Part shown: piece after piece, positions 38,825 to 48,395 of the stretch
Layout: the number at the start of each line of letters is the position of its first letter
Numbering within the stretch: the first letter of the stretch is position 1
NCBI GenBank assembly: GCA_913775315.1
Contig: CAJYIX010000025.1
Coordinates: 1 to 64,000 of the forward strand
Source of the DNA: an uncultured Sphingomonas sp.
GTDB taxonomy: Bacteria > Pseudomonadota > Alphaproteobacteria > Sphingomonadales > Sphingomonadaceae
Direction of reading: 5' to 3'
Length of the DNA stretch: 64,000 bases
The notes under the pieces: model-generated
Told to the model about the DNA's origin: nothing
Database searches by the model: none
The model's input: the letters and a program-made list of their open reading frames with translations, nothing else
Translations under genes and position numbers: made by a program

Positions 38825-40639
38825 ATGCCAGTTTCACTGTCGCGCCGTGACCTGATGACCGCTGCCGGCTCGAGCCTCGCGCTCGCCGCCGCCCCCGCCC
38901 GGGCGATGCAGATCGCCGCGCCGACCGATCCGGCAGGTCTGGCGCTCGACGCGATCGCCGAGAGTTTCCTCGTCCTCCAGCCGGAGGGGGCGACGGGCCT
39001 TGGCATTGACACCGGCAAGCGCGCGCCACTCAAGTCGCGGCTGACCGATCGTTCGGCGGCGGGCCGGGCCAAGGAGGCCGCGTGGCTGCGCACCGCGCTC
39101 GCCAAGATCGACACGCTGAAGCCGACCGAAGCCTCGCGCGTCGATGCCGCGGTCGCGCGCTCCGCCTATGCCACGGCACTCGACGGTTACGGCTTTCCCT
39201 TTGGCGCGGTCGATATCGGCGGCTGGCGCAACGGGCCCTATGTCGTGGCGCAGAACATGGGCGCCTATATCGACGTGCCCAAATTCCTCGATTCGAGCCA
39301 CACGGTCGAGGAAGCGGCGGATGCGGAAGCGTATCTCGCCCGCCTTGACGCCTTCGCCGACCAGCTCGACGGCGAGACCGGGCGGCTGAAGGATGCGCGC
39401 GCGCGCGGTATCGTCGCCAGCGACGTCTTGATGGACAAGACGCTCGGCGCGATCCGCATGACGCGAAAGGGCGAGCCGGCGACGTGGGACGTCGTCACCT
39501 CGCTCACCAAGCGCACCGGCGCGATCCCCGGCAACTGGGGGCCGCACGCCGCCAAGATCGCCGAGAGCCGCATCGCCCCCGCACTCGACCGCCAGATCGC
39601 CGAGCTCGAAGCGCACCGCAAGGTCGCCACTGCCGATGCCGGCGTTTGGAAGTTCCGCGACGGCGACGCCTATTACGCCTGGGCGCTGCGCGCCTCGACC
39701 ACCACGCGCATGACCCCGGACGAGGTTCACGCGATGGGGCTGTCGGAACTCGCCAAGCTCCAAGCCGAGATGGACACGATCCTGAAAAAGCTCGGCTATA
39801 CGAAGGGGAGCGTCGGTGCGCGGATGATCGCGCTGGGCAAGGACCCGCGCTACACCTTCCCCGACGACGACAGCGGCCGCGCGCAGATCATGGCGCTGAT
39901 CCAGAACCGCATCGCCGATATCCGCACCCGCCTGCCGCGCGCGTTCGCCACGCTCGTCGACGGCCGGGTCGAGGTCCGCCGCATTGCGCCGGCCGAAGAA
40001 CCGGGCGCGCCGGGTGCCTATGGCGGCGCGGGGTCGATCGACGGCAAGGTACCGGGCCGCTTCTGGATCAACCTGCGCACCACCGACCTGCACACGAAGT
40101 TCAGCCTGCCGACGCTGACCTATCACGAATCGATCCCCGGGCACGTCTGGCAGGGCGAATACACGCACAAGCTGCCGCTGATCCGCACGCAGATGGGCTT
40201 CAACGCCTTCTCCGAGGGCTGGGCGCTCTATGCCGAGCAGCTGGCGGGCGAGCTTGGCGTCTATGACGACGATCCCGTGGGCCGCCTCGGCTATCTCCAG
40301 TCGATCGCGTTCCGCGCCTGCCGCCTCGTTGTCGACACGGGGCTCCACGCCAAGCGCTGGACCCGCGAAAAGGCGATCCAGTGGTTCGCTGAAACCAACG
40401 GCTCCGGGCTGGACGAGGTGACGAGCGAGGTCGACCGCTATTGCGCATGGCCGGGGCAGGCCTGCGGTTACAAGGTCGGGCACAGCGAGATCAACCGCCT
40501 GCGCACCCAATCGCAGGCGCGGCTTGGCGGGCGCTTCGATTTCCGCGGCTACAACGACGTGGTGGTCAAGGGCGGCGGCGTGCCGCTCAACGTCCTTGCC
40601 CAGAATGTCGAGCGGTGGGAGGCGTCACGCCGCGCCTGA
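38825..40639 (+). CDS. DUF885 zinc peptidase-like exported protein
   Basis: A 604-residue protein with a Tat-like N-terminus (SRRDLMTAAGSSLALAAAPARA). The DUF885 body ends in a gluzincin-like zinc motif H434-E435-SIPG-H440, then FSEGWALYAEQLAGELG, whose Glu may be the third ligand, and YCAWPGQACGYKVG. The family is related to M3/M32-type carboxypeptidases and is found as exported lipoproteins or periplasmic proteins. The cleavage substrate is unknown. Its last 15 bp overlap the end of the convergent MscS gene. Confidence 0.87.
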   Translation: MPVSLSRRDLMTAAGSSLALAAAPARAMQIAAPTDPAGLALDAIAESFLVLQPEGATGLGIDTGKRAPLKSRLTDRSAAGRAKEAAWLRTALAKIDTLKPTEASRVDAAVARSAYATALDGYGFPFGAVDIGGWRNGPYVVAQNMGAYIDVPKFLDSSHTVEEAADAEAYLARLDAFADQLDGETGRLKDARARGIVASDVLMDKTLGAIRMTRKGEPATWDVVTSLTKRTGAIPGNWGPHAAKIAESRIAPALDRQIAELEAHRKVATADAGVWKFRDGDAYYAWALRASTTTRMTPDEVHAMGLSELAKLQAEMDTILKKLGYTKGSVGARMIALGKDPRYTFPDDDSGRAQIMALIQNRIADIRTRLPRAFATLVDGRVEVRRIAPAEEPGAPGAYGGAGSIDGKVPGRFWINLRTTDLHTKFSLPTLTYHESIPGHVWQGEYTHKLPLIRTQMGFNAFSEGWALYAEQLAGELGVYDDDPVGRLGYLQSIAFRACRLVVDTGLHAKRWTREKAIQWFAETNGSGLDEVTSEVDRYCAWPGQACGYKVGHSEINRLRTQSQARLGGRFDFRGYNDVVVKGGGVPLNVLAQNVERWEASRRA

Positions 40640-41704
40640 GGTGGGCGCCGCGTCCATCGCAACCCGCCGCCGCGGCAGCGCCTCGGGCATCTCCGCGCGG
40701 ATGTATGCGTAGAGCGCCTCGCGCACGTCGCAGCGCAGGTCGAACGCGGTCGCGGCGTCCCTGGCGGTCGCCAGCACGCGCACTTCGATCGCGTCGGCCT
40801 TCGAATCGGTGACCTGGAGCACGAACGCGCGCCCGTCCCAGCGCGGATTGTCCTTCACCACCCGCTCGGCATGGGCGCGCAGCCGGGCGATGTCGGCGGC
40901 CGGATCGAGCATCAGGAACACCGACCCCAGCAGCTGGCTGGTGTTGCGCGTCCAGTTCTGGAACGGCTTTTCGAGGAATTGCGACACCGGCACGACCAGC
41001 CGCCGCTCGTCCCAGATGCGCACGACGACATAGGTAAGGCGGATCTCTTCGATCCGTCCCCATTCCCCCTCGACGATCACCACGTCGTCGAGCCGGATCG
41101 GCTCGGTGAACGCCATCTGCACGCCGGCGATCAGGTTCTTGAGCAGCGGCTGCGCGGCGGCACCCACGGCAAGGCCCGCCAGCCCCGCCGAGGCCATCAG
41201 CGTGACGCCGACGCTCCGGATGCTCGGAATGCTCAGCAGCATGAGGCAGATGGTGAGGAATCCCACCCCGAACACCGCGATGCGGACCAGAATCGCCGAC
41301 CGCGTCCGCCGCCGCCGCGCGCGCAGATTGTCAGCGACGGTGATATCGGCGTCGAGCTCGATCGCCTTGCCCGTCGCGCGGATCATCTGGATCGCAAGGC
41401 TGCCGACCAACAGCGGCACGACCAGCCCCGCCGCCTGCGTCCACACCGCATCGGCGAGCGGGGTGAGGTCGAGGAACCGCCGCAACGTGGCGAGTGCGAT
41501 GCCGACGCCGATCCAGCGCAGCGGCTTTCGCGCATGGTCGACGATGATGTCGTCGGTCGAGCCGGGCGTGCGCCGTGCGATCCGGTCGAGGACGCGCATC
41601 CCCGCCCAGTGGAGCGCCAGCGCGATCAGGACCGCCAGCGCCACGACCGCGATATCCCCGGCGAACACGGGCAGTCGCTGCCAGAAAAGCATGATCTGCT
41701 GCAT
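40625..41704 (-). CDS. MscS-family mechanosensitive ion channel
   Basis: A protein of about 359 residues. Four to five membrane helices precede the pore-lining TM3-like helix (ASAGLAGLAVGAAAQPLLKNLIAG), then a beta domain (IRLDDVVIVEGEWGRIEEIRLTYVVV split over strands) and an alpha/beta C-terminal domain with PVSQFLEKPFQNWTR. Such channels release solutes under osmotic downshock. The start is placed at ATG 41704; an ATG five codons earlier is equally possible, and neither has a clear ribosome site. Confidence 0.9.
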   Translation of the reverse strand: MQQIMLFWQRLPVFAGDIAVVALAVLIALALHWAGMRVLDRIARRTPGSTDDIIVDHARKPLRWIGVGIALATLRRFLDLTPLADAVWTQAAGLVVPLLVGSLAIQMIRATGKAIELDADITVADNLRARRRRTRSAILVRIAVFGVGFLTICLMLLSIPSIRSVGVTLMASAGLAGLAVGAAAQPLLKNLIAGVQMAFTEPIRLDDVVIVEGEWGRIEEIRLTYVVVRIWDERRLVVPVSQFLEKPFQNWTRNTSQLLGSVFLMLDPAADIARLRAHAERVVKDNPRWDGRAFVLQVTDSKADAIEVRVLATARDAATAFDLRCDVREALYAYIRAEMPEALPRRRVAMDAAPTSGAA

Positions 41705-41796
41705 GTGCGAACAACGCATGGCGCGCGACGAGTTCCCGGCAAAGATCGCGCTTGACGCACCCTCACCGCCCCGCTATCCGCGCCCCTCTCGCTGAC

Positions 41797-41871
41797 GGCC
41801 CCTTCGTCTAGCGGTTAGGACGTCGCCCTCTCACGGCGAAAACACGAGTTCGATTCTCGTAGGGGTCACCA
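41797..41871 (+). tRNA. tRNA-Glu (anticodon CTC)
   Basis: A 75-nt cloverleaf. The acceptor GGCCCCT pairs with AGGGGTC, with one G-U. The anticodon stem TCGCC/GGCGA has loop CTCTCAC and anticodon CTC at 41830-41832. The T-arm contains GAGTTCGATTCTC, and the 3' end encodes ACCA. The D-arm TCGTCTAGCGGTTAGGA is typical of glutamate tRNAs. Confidence 0.96.
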
Positions 41872-41935
41872 TCTTTGCCGAAGCCGGCGGATCAGCGGAT
41901 CTCAAAGCGACATTCGAAACGAACGACCCGCCGGA

Positions 41936-42835
41936 TCAGGCAAGCGCAGCGATGCCCGTCCAGAACAGGCGGACGAGGTCCGGCTGCCCGCGAGTGCCGG
42001 TCGCAGCGAAGAGCCGCTTGGTGTAGTATCGCGCCGTCTGCTCGGTGATGCCGAGCGCGTTCGCGGCCTCCGCAATCGACGTGCCGGTCGCGATCGCCGC
42101 GCCGATCCGCGCTTCGGCGCGGGTCAGCCCGAATGCGGCGGCGAACGCGGCGACGCGGTCGATCGCCTTCACCTCCGTCCTGAACAGCGCAAGCGCTGCG
42201 TCCGGACCGCCGTCCGGGAAGGGCAGCGCCACCATCTGCCCCGCTGCCGCGATCGGCGCGCCCGCCGCGATGCCGTCGGCAAGCGCGGCGCGCTGCCGCG
42301 GCGAGGCCGGCGGCGACATTCCCGCCTGACGCTCGCCGTGCCGATCCAGCCGGGTCCAGCCCACCCCGGCACGGTCGAGCGCCAGTTGCGCCGCGGCCAG
42401 ATCGCGCTGCATCGCTGCTAGCCGGGCGTGATTGTCGCTGGCGATTGCGACGTGCGGCGACAGCGCGACAAGCAGCGCGCCGTCCGCCGCTTCGAACGGC
42501 GTATCGCCGCGAACGCCGAGCCAGGCGTCGCCGAGTGTGCCCGTCGATCGGATCACCTTTCCCGCACCGCGCACCCCGATTTCCGCAAGATCATAGACGC
42601 GGCCGGCCCGCAGCGCCCGTGACGCATCCAGCGGCAATGCAGTCGCCAGCGATTGCCCCGCCCGCCCATGCCGCGATGAACGCCAGCCGTTGCGCTCGCT
42701 CCATTCGATCACGAACGCCTCGTCCGCGCGTGTTCGCCGCCGCAACCGCTCCAGAAACGCGGAGAAATGCGCCGTGTCGCCGATCGAGTACAGTGCGGTC
42801 AGCAGTTCAGCTTGGTCGACGCGAGATAAATCCAT
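41936..42835 (-). CDS. LuxR-type HTH transcriptional regulator
   Basis: A 299-residue protein. The N-terminal part (about 1-130) may sense a signal but is not a recognisable acyl-homoserine-lactone domain. The C-terminal LuxR/GerE HTH (about 235-290) contains [42 protein letters not shown], broken here by the helix turns, with the usual recognition helix. The start at 42835 is chosen because GGGAGG lies 8-9 bases upstream. It is divergent from cysD, with 59 bp between the starts, so control of sulfate assimilation is plausible but unproven. Confidence 0.82.
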   Translation of the reverse strand: MDLSRVDQAELLTALYSIGDTAHFSAFLERLRRRTRADEAFVIEWSERNGWRSSRHGRAGQSLATALPLDASRALRAGRVYDLAEIGVRGAGKVIRSTGTLGDAWLGVRGDTPFEAADGALLVALSPHVAIASDNHARLAAMQRDLAAAQLALDRAGVGWTRLDRHGERQAGMSPPASPRQRAALADGIAAGAPIAAAGQMVALPFPDGGPDAALALFRTEVKAIDRVAAFAAAFGLTRAEARIGAAIATGTSIAEAANALGITEQTARYYTKRLFAATGTRGQPDLVRLFWTGIAALA

Positions 42836-42844
42836 GCCTCGAAA

Positions 42845-42860
42845 CCTCCCATATGGGAGG
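42845..42860. promoter_or_regulatory. 16-bp perfect palindrome between the LuxR-type gene and cysD
   Basis: CCTCCCAT and its inverse ATGGGAGG meet without a spacer. The right-hand copy on the minus strand is the ribosome-binding site of the LuxR-type gene. It could be an operator, or an RNA hairpin that hides that ribosome site. It also contains an in-frame ATG (42853) that would extend CysD by 14 residues. Confidence 0.55.
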
Positions 42861-42894
42861 CTCTCCTGCAAGCGAGCAGGCAGAGAAGCGTCCA

Positions 42895-43797
42895 ATGACC
42901 CACCTCAACCACCTCCAGCGGCTCGAAGCCGAGAGCATCCACATCCTGCGCGAGGTCGTGGCCGAGTGCGAGAAGCCGGTGATGCTCTATTCGGTGGGCA
43001 AGGACTCGGCGGTCATGGTCCACCTCGCGCGCAAGGCCTTTTACCCCGCGCCGCCGCCCTTCCCGCTGCTCCATGTCGACACGACGTGGAAATTCCGCGC
43101 GATGTACGAACTTCGCGACCGGATCGCCCGCGAGACGGGGATGGAACTGCTCGTCCACCAAAACCCGGAGGCTAAGGCGCGCGGGATCAACCCGTTCGAC
43201 CACGGCCCACTCCACACCGACATGTGGAAGACCGAGGGGCTGAAGCAGGCGCTCGACCTCCACGGCTTCGATGCGGCGTTCGGCGGCGCGCGCCGCGACG
43301 AGGAGAAGAGCCGGGCGAAGGAGCGCGTGTTCAGCTTCCGCTCGGCCAATCACCGCTGGGACCCCAAGAACCAGCGGCCCGAGCTCTGGAACCTCTACAA
43401 CACGCGCAAGGCCAAGGGGGAATCGATCCGCGTCTTCCCCATCTCGAACTGGACCGAGCTCGATGTGTGGCAATATATCCAGCTCGAGGACATTCCGATC
43501 GTCCCGCTCTATTTCGCCGCGCCCCGCCCCACGGTCGAGCGCGGCGGCATGCTGCTGATGGTCGACGACGAGCGCTTCCGCCTCGAACCCGGCGAGGTGC
43601 CGGTGGAACGCTCGATCCGCTTTCGCACGCTCGGCTGCTATCCGCTGACCGGCGCGGTCGAGAGCGAGGCGGCGACGTTGAGCGAGGTAATCCAGGAAAT
43701 GCTGCTGACCACGACCAGCGAGCGACAGGGGCGCGCGATCGACAAGGATGCGGGCTCGGCCAGCATGGAGAAAAAGAAGCAGGAGGGATATTTCTGA
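42895..43797 (+). CDS. cysD: sulfate adenylyltransferase small subunit
   Basis: A 300-residue PAPS-reductase-fold protein that with CysN makes APS from sulfate and ATP. It starts [20 protein letters not shown] and has the PP-loop [18 protein letters not shown], then [36 protein letters not shown] and [13 protein letters not shown]. The start at 42895 is the conserved family start; an in-frame ATG 42 bp earlier lies in a palindrome. Its stop overlaps the cysNC start as TGATG, and AGGAGG near the cysD end serves cysNC. Confidence 0.97.
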   Translation: MTHLNHLQRLEAESIHILREVVAECEKPVMLYSVGKDSAVMVHLARKAFYPAPPPFPLLHVDTTWKFRAMYELRDRIARETGMELLVHQNPEAKARGINPFDHGPLHTDMWKTEGLKQALDLHGFDAAFGGARRDEEKSRAKERVFSFRSANHRWDPKNQRPELWNLYNTRKAKGESIRVFPISNWTELDVWQYIQLEDIPIVPLYFAAPRPTVERGGMLLMVDDERFRLEPGEVPVERSIRFRTLGCYPLTGAVESEAATLSEVIQEMLLTTTSERQGRAIDKDAGSASMEKKKQEGYF

Positions 43798-45710
43798 TGG
43801 CGACGATCCCCGCCGACGCCGCCTATCGCACCGACGCGCTGATCGCCGAGGATATCGACGCGTATCTCGAGCTCCATCGCAACAAGAGCCTGCTACGCTT
43901 CATCACCTGCGGCTCGGTCGACGACGGCAAGTCGACGCTGATCGGGCGCCTCCTCTACGATTCGAAGATGATCTTCGAGGATCAGCTCGCCGCGCTGGAA
44001 AGCGACTCCAGGCGGGTGGGCACCCAAGGTGGCGAGATCGACTTCGCGCTGTTGGTCGATGGCCTCGCCGCCGAGCGCGAGCAGGGGATCACGATCGACG
44101 TCGCCTATCGCTTCTTCGCGACTGAGAAGCGCAAGTTCATCGTCGCCGATACGCCCGGGCACGAGCAATATACGCGCAACATGGTGACCGGCGCGTCGAC
44201 CGCCGACCTTGCCGTCATCCTGATCGACGCGCGCAAGGGCGTGCTGACACAGACGCGGCGGCACAGCTATCTCGCGCACCTGGTCGGCATCCGCCACCTC
44301 GTGCTGGCAGTGAACAAGATGGATCTGGTCGGCTATGACCGGCAAGTTTTCGAGCGTATCGTCGCCGACTATCGGGCTTTCGCCGAGAGCATCGGTATCT
44401 CCGGCTTTACCGCGATGCCGATCTCGGGGTTCAAGGGCGACAACATCACTGCCCCCTCCCCCAACACGCCTTGGTACACCGGCCCGTCGCTGGTCGAGCA
44501 TCTCGAAGCCGTCGAGATCGACGCCGAGCGGGATCGCGCCCGGCCGTTTCGCCTGCCCGTCCAGTGGGTCAACCGCCCCGACCTCGACTTTCGCGGGTTT
44601 GCCGGGCTGATCGCCGGCGGCGAGGTGCGCCCGGGCGACAGGATCCGCGTGCTCCCCTCGGGCAAGACGAGCAGCGTCGCGCGGATCGTCAGCTTCGGCG
44701 GCGACCTCGACGTGGCGGTCGCGGGCCAGTCGGTGACGCTCACGCTCGCCGACGAGATCGACTGTTCGCGCGGCGACGTGATCGCCGCCGCCGACGCGCC
44801 CCCGCAGACCGCCGACCAGTTCGAGGCGACTTTCGTCTGGATGGCGGACGAGGCGATGCTGCCGGGCCGCAGTTACTGGCTGAAACTCGGCACCCAGAGC
44901 GTGAGCGCGACGGTACAGGCGCCTAAATATCAGATCGCGGTCAACACGATGGAGCGGCTGGCGGCCAAGACGTTCGACCTCAACGCGATCGGCGTCGCCA
45001 CGCTGTCGACCGACCGGCCGATCGTGTTCGAGCCCTATGCCGACAATCGCATGCTCGGCGGCTTCGTGCTGATCGACAAGCTGACCAACGCGACCGTCGC
45101 CGCGGGGATGCTGCACTTCAGCCTGCGCCGGTCGCAGAACGTCCATTGGCAGCCCGTCGACACCAGCCGCGAGCATCACGCCGCGCTCAAGAACCAGAAG
45201 GCCGCCGTCCTCTGGTTCACCGGGCTGTCGGGCGCGGGCAAGTCGACGATCGCCAATCTCGTCGAGAAGAAGCTCGCGCGGATGAACCGCCACACCTTCC
45301 TGCTCGACGGCGACAATGTCCGCCATGGCCTCAACAAGGACCTGGGCTTCACTGATGCCGACCGCGTCGAGAATATCCGCCGGGTGGGCGAAGTCGCCAA
45401 GCTGATGACCGATGCCGGCCTGATCGTCATCACCGCCTTCATCTCGCCGTTCCGTGCCGAGCGCGAGATGGTGCGCCGGATGATGGCGCCCGGCGAGTTC
45501 ATCGAGGTGCATATCGACACGCCGCTGGCTGATGCCGAGGCGCGCGACGTGAAAGGCCTCTATGCCAAGGCGCGCGCCGGCCAGCTCGCCAACTTCACCG
45601 GCATCGACAGCCCCTATGAGGCGCCCGACGATCCCGAAATCCGCATCGACACGACCGCCATGACCGCCGAGGAAGCCGCCGACGCGATCGTCGCGAGGCT
45701 GATCCCATGA
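43797..45710 (+). CDS. cysNC: bifunctional sulfate adenylyltransferase subunit 1 / APS kinase
   Basis: A 637-residue fusion. The N-terminal GTPase CysN (about 1-450) has G1 [10 protein letters not shown]3 [12 protein letters not shown] and G4 NKMDL, followed by EF-Tu-like beta barrels. The C-terminal APS kinase CysC (about 460-637) has P-loop GLSGAGKST, the APS-binding [15 protein letters not shown] and the lid [13 protein letters not shown] hydrolysis drives APS formation with CysD, and CysC then makes PAPS. Fusion into one protein is common in alphaproteobacteria. ATGA overlap with cysQ shows coupling. Confidence 0.98.
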   Translation: MATIPADAAYRTDALIAEDIDAYLELHRNKSLLRFITCGSVDDGKSTLIGRLLYDSKMIFEDQLAALESDSRRVGTQGGEIDFALLVDGLAAEREQGITIDVAYRFFATEKRKFIVADTPGHEQYTRNMVTGASTADLAVILIDARKGVLTQTRRHSYLAHLVGIRHLVLAVNKMDLVGYDRQVFERIVADYRAFAESIGISGFTAMPISGFKGDNITAPSPNTPWYTGPSLVEHLEAVEIDAERDRARPFRLPVQWVNRPDLDFRGFAGLIAGGEVRPGDRIRVLPSGKTSSVARIVSFGGDLDVAVAGQSVTLTLADEIDCSRGDVIAAADAPPQTADQFEATFVWMADEAMLPGRSYWLKLGTQSVSATVQAPKYQIAVNTMERLAAKTFDLNAIGVATLSTDRPIVFEPYADNRMLGGFVLIDKLTNATVAAGMLHFSLRRSQNVHWQPVDTSREHHAALKNQKAAVLWFTGLSGAGKSTIANLVEKKLARMNRHTFLLDGDNVRHGLNKDLGFTDADRVENIRRVGEVAKLMTDAGLIVITAFISPFRAEREMVRRMMAPGEFIEVHIDTPLADAEARDVKGLYAKARAGQLANFTGIDSPYEAPDDPEIRIDTTAMTAEEAADAIVARLIP

Positions 45711-46453
45711 GCGCGATGGACGACGCCGACCTCGCCGCGCATCTGGCCGAGACCGCGGGCCGCATCCTGCGCGACGTGCGCGAAAGCGGCGTTTTCTCCC
45801 CCGCGGCGCTGGGCGCGGCGGGGGACCAGACTGCCAACGCCTTCCTCGTCCACGCGCTGCGCGCCGCGCGCCCCGACGACGGGTTGTTGTCGGAGGAAGC
45901 GAAGTGCGACGGCACGCGCCTGACCAAATCGCGCGTCTGGATCATCGACCCGGTCGACGGCACCCGCGAATATGGCGAGGCGCGCGCCGACTGGGCGGTT
46001 CATGTCGGGCTGACCATCGACGGTGAGCCGGTCCTCGGCGCGGTGGCACTGCCCGATGCGGGCGTGGTCCTGCGCTCCGACCGACCTGAGCCGCTGGCCG
46101 CGCCGTCCAGCCCGCCGCGGATGGTGGTCAGCCGGTCCCGCCCGGCCCCCGAAGCCGTCGCGGTCGCCGAGCGGCTGGGCGCCGAGCTCATCCCGATGGG
46201 ATCGGCGGGGGCAAAGGCGATGGCAGTGGTGCGCGGCGAGGCCGACATCTATCTCCACACCGGCGGCCAGTACGAGTGGGACTCGATGGCGCCCGTCGCG
46301 GTCGCGCTTGCCCACGGGCTTCACTGCTCGCGGATCGACGGCACGCCGCTGCGCTACAATCGCGAGGACGTCTACCTGCCCGACCTGCTGATCTGCCGCG
46401 CCGAACTCGCGCGCGACGTGCTGGCAATCGTGGGCGAATCCCTTACGGGTTGA
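45707..46453 (+). CDS. cysQ: 3'(2'),5'-bisphosphate nucleotidase
   Basis: A 248-residue inositol-monophosphatase-fold enzyme that removes the 3' phosphate of PAP, recycling the by-product of PAPS use. The metal motifs are [12 protein letters not shown] (Glu-Glu), [14 protein letters not shown] and [13 protein letters not shown]. The start overlaps the cysNC stop. The sulfite-forming genes (cysH, cysIJ) are not in the window. The gene is followed after 3 bp by a flavoprotein gene that probably belongs to the same transcript. Confidence 0.94.
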   Translation: MSAMDDADLAAHLAETAGRILRDVRESGVFSPAALGAAGDQTANAFLVHALRAARPDDGLLSEEAKCDGTRLTKSRVWIIDPVDGTREYGEARADWAVHVGLTIDGEPVLGAVALPDAGVVLRSDRPEPLAAPSSPPRMVVSRSRPAPEAVAVAERLGAELIPMGSAGAKAMAVVRGEADIYLHTGGQYEWDSMAPVAVALAHGLHCSRIDGTPLRYNREDVYLPDLLICRAELARDVLAIVGESLTG

Positions 46454-46456
46454 GCG

Positions 46457-47707
46457 ATGCAGACGACCGATATCGCTTATGACGTGGTCATCGTCGGCGC
46501 GGGCCATGGCGGCGCGCAATGCGCGATCGCACTTCGGCAGCAGGGCTTTGGCGGCTCGATCGCGATGATCGGGCGCGAGCCAGAACTGCCCTACGAACGC
46601 CCGCCGCTGTCAAAGGAATATTTCGCACGCGAGAAGAGCTTCGAGCGGCTCTATATCCGCCCTGCCGCCTTCTGGGCGGATAAGGCGGTAGAGATGCAGC
46701 TCGGCGTCGCCGTGACCGCGGTCGATCCCGCCGCGAAACGCCTGACGCTCTCGGACGGGCGAACGGTCGGTTACGGAAAGCTCGTCTGGGCGACCGGCGG
46801 CGAGCCGCGGCGGCTGACCTGTTCGGGCGCGGCGCTGGCGGGGGTTCATGCCATTCGCACCCGCGCCGATTGCGACCAGCTGATGGGCGAGATCGACGGC
46901 GGCGCGCGGGGCATCGTCGTGATCGGCGGCGGCTATATCGGGCTGGAGGCAGCCGCGGTGCTGACCAAGCTCGGCTGCCGGGTGACGCTGCTGGAGGCGC
47001 TGCCGCGCGTCCTCGCTCGCGTCGCCGGCCCGGAGCTCTCGGCATTCTACGAGGCGGAGCATCGCGCGCACGGCGTCGACCTGCGCACCGGGGTCGCCGT
47101 CGACTGCCTCGTCGGCACGGACCGCGTCGATGGCGTGAAGCTGGCCGACGGCAGCATCCTGCCCGCCGACGCGGTGATCGTCGGTATTGGCATCGTCCCC
47201 GCGGTCGAGCCGCTGCTGGCGGCGGGCGCGGCGGGCGGCAACGGCGTCGATGTGGACGAGCATTGCCGCACCTCCCTGCCCGGCATCTATGCGATCGGCG
47301 ACTGCGCGGCGTTCGAGAGCGACCATGCCGGCGGCATCCGCATGCGCGTCGAGTCGGTACAGAACGCCAACGACCAGGCGACCTGCGTCGCGCGCGCGAT
47401 CACCGGTGATGCGCAGCCATATGCCGCCTTCCCCTGGTTCTGGTCGAACCAGTACGACCTGAAGCTCCAGACCGCCGGGCTGTCGGTGGGCCACGACCGC
47501 ACCGTCCTGCGCGGCGATCCGGCGACGCGATCCTTCGCCGTCGCATATCTGAAGGACGGGCGGATCATCGCGATCGACGCGGTCAACAGCGTCAAGGATT
47601 ATGTCCAGGGCCGCAAGCTGATCGAGGCAGGCGCGCGGCCCGATCCCGCCGCGCTCGCCGACACGGCGATGCCGCTCAAGGAACTGTTCGCCGCCGCTCC
47701 GGCCTGA
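46457..47707 (+). CDS. NAD(P)H:ferredoxin/rubredoxin reductase-like FAD oxidoreductase
   Basis: A 416-residue flavoprotein. The FAD dinucleotide motif [12 protein letters not shown] starts near residue 11. [12 protein letters not shown] and the NAD(P) motif [14 protein letters not shown] (about 155-168) follow, then the FAD-binding [11 protein letters not shown] and a C-terminal reductase dimer domain with [14 protein letters not shown]. This is the family of reductases that feed P450 or dioxygenase ferredoxins. No such partner is adjacent. Its position at the end of the cys operon might mean a role in sulfur metabolism, but this is inference. Confidence 0.9.
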   Translation: MQTTDIAYDVVIVGAGHGGAQCAIALRQQGFGGSIAMIGREPELPYERPPLSKEYFAREKSFERLYIRPAAFWADKAVEMQLGVAVTAVDPAAKRLTLSDGRTVGYGKLVWATGGEPRRLTCSGAALAGVHAIRTRADCDQLMGEIDGGARGIVVIGGGYIGLEAAAVLTKLGCRVTLLEALPRVLARVAGPELSAFYEAEHRAHGVDLRTGVAVDCLVGTDRVDGVKLADGSILPADAVIVGIGIVPAVEPLLAAGAAGGNGVDVDEHCRTSLPGIYAIGDCAAFESDHAGGIRMRVESVQNANDQATCVARAITGDAQPYAAFPWFWSNQYDLKLQTAGLSVGHDRTVLRGDPATRSFAVAYLKDGRIIAIDAVNSVKDYVQGRKLIEAGARPDPAALADTAMPLKELFAAAPA

Positions 47708-47795
47708 GCGCAACCGGCGCCCGCGGCCCGAACCGCACCATCGACGGTGCGCGAGCGCACGCTTTCGCCGATTGTGTATCCCCGCCGGGCTGTTA

Positions 47796-47823
47796 TCGAA
47801 CGATGTTTCGGTTCGTCGTTCGA
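47796..47823. promoter_or_regulatory. 8-bp inverted repeat upstream of the LOV gene
   Basis: TCGAACGA and TCGTTCGA are perfect inverses separated by 12 bases, just before the proposed GTG start of the LOV gene. It may be an operator or an RNA hairpin at the start of the light-sensing operon. No clear -35/-10 is visible around it. Confidence 0.4.
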
Positions 47824-47825
47824 AA

Positions 47826-48395
47826 GTGGTCCAGCGTTTGGAAACCCATCTACCCGAGGCGCTATCCAGCTATCTCCGGGACTCCCGCGTCGCATTGGCG
47901 ATCGCGTCGGCCGATGCCGACAACCCGCTCCTTTTCGTCAACCAGGCCTTTTGCGCGCTGACGGGCTATGACGCGGACGACGTGCTCGGCCGCAATTGCC
48001 GGATGCTCCAGCGCCAGGCCGCCAATGAGGCGGCGCGCGCGCGGCTGCGCGACTTCCTGGCCCAGCCGCGACAGGCCAATGTCCGCACGCCGATCGTCAA
48101 CTTTCGCAAGGACGGCACGCCCTTCGTCAACCTCCTCTACATGTCGCGGCTGCGCGGCACCGACGGGACGGTACGCTTCATGTTCGCGTCGCAGTTCGAC
48201 GTCAGCCGGTCGCAGCCCAACCTGCTCGCCGACTACGATGTGCAACTGGCGGCGACGCTCGGCCGGCTCGCGCCGATCGCGGGTGATGCCGGTATCGTGG
48301 TCGAGGGGACGCTGCTCGCCATCGCCAATACCGCCGCGACCGTCGCGCAGGCAAAGATCATGCTCGACGATCTCAACCGGGCCGATCATGCATAA
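47826..48395 (+). CDS. short LOV-domain photoreceptor
   Basis: A protein of about 189 residues with one PAS/LOV domain. The blue-light signature G-R-N-C-R-M-L-Q lies at 55-62, with C58 the residue that forms the FMN adduct. Further flavin contacts appear in NFRKDGTPFVNLLYMS (Asn pair) and in FASQFDVS (the signalling Gln). Unlike plain PAS domains, the full set is kept. After the LOV core only about 60 mostly helical residues follow, with no output enzyme. The start is uncertain: GTG 47826 is preferred, TTG 47838 possible. The end overlaps the kinase gene by 8 bp. Confidence 0.88.
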   Translation: MVQRLETHLPEALSSYLRDSRVALAIASADADNPLLFVNQAFCALTGYDADDVLGRNCRMLQRQAANEAARARLRDFLAQPRQANVRTPIVNFRKDGTPFVNLLYMSRLRGTDGTVRFMFASQFDVSRSQPNLLADYDVQLAATLGRLAPIAGDAGIVVEGTLLAIANTAATVAQAKIMLDDLNRADHA

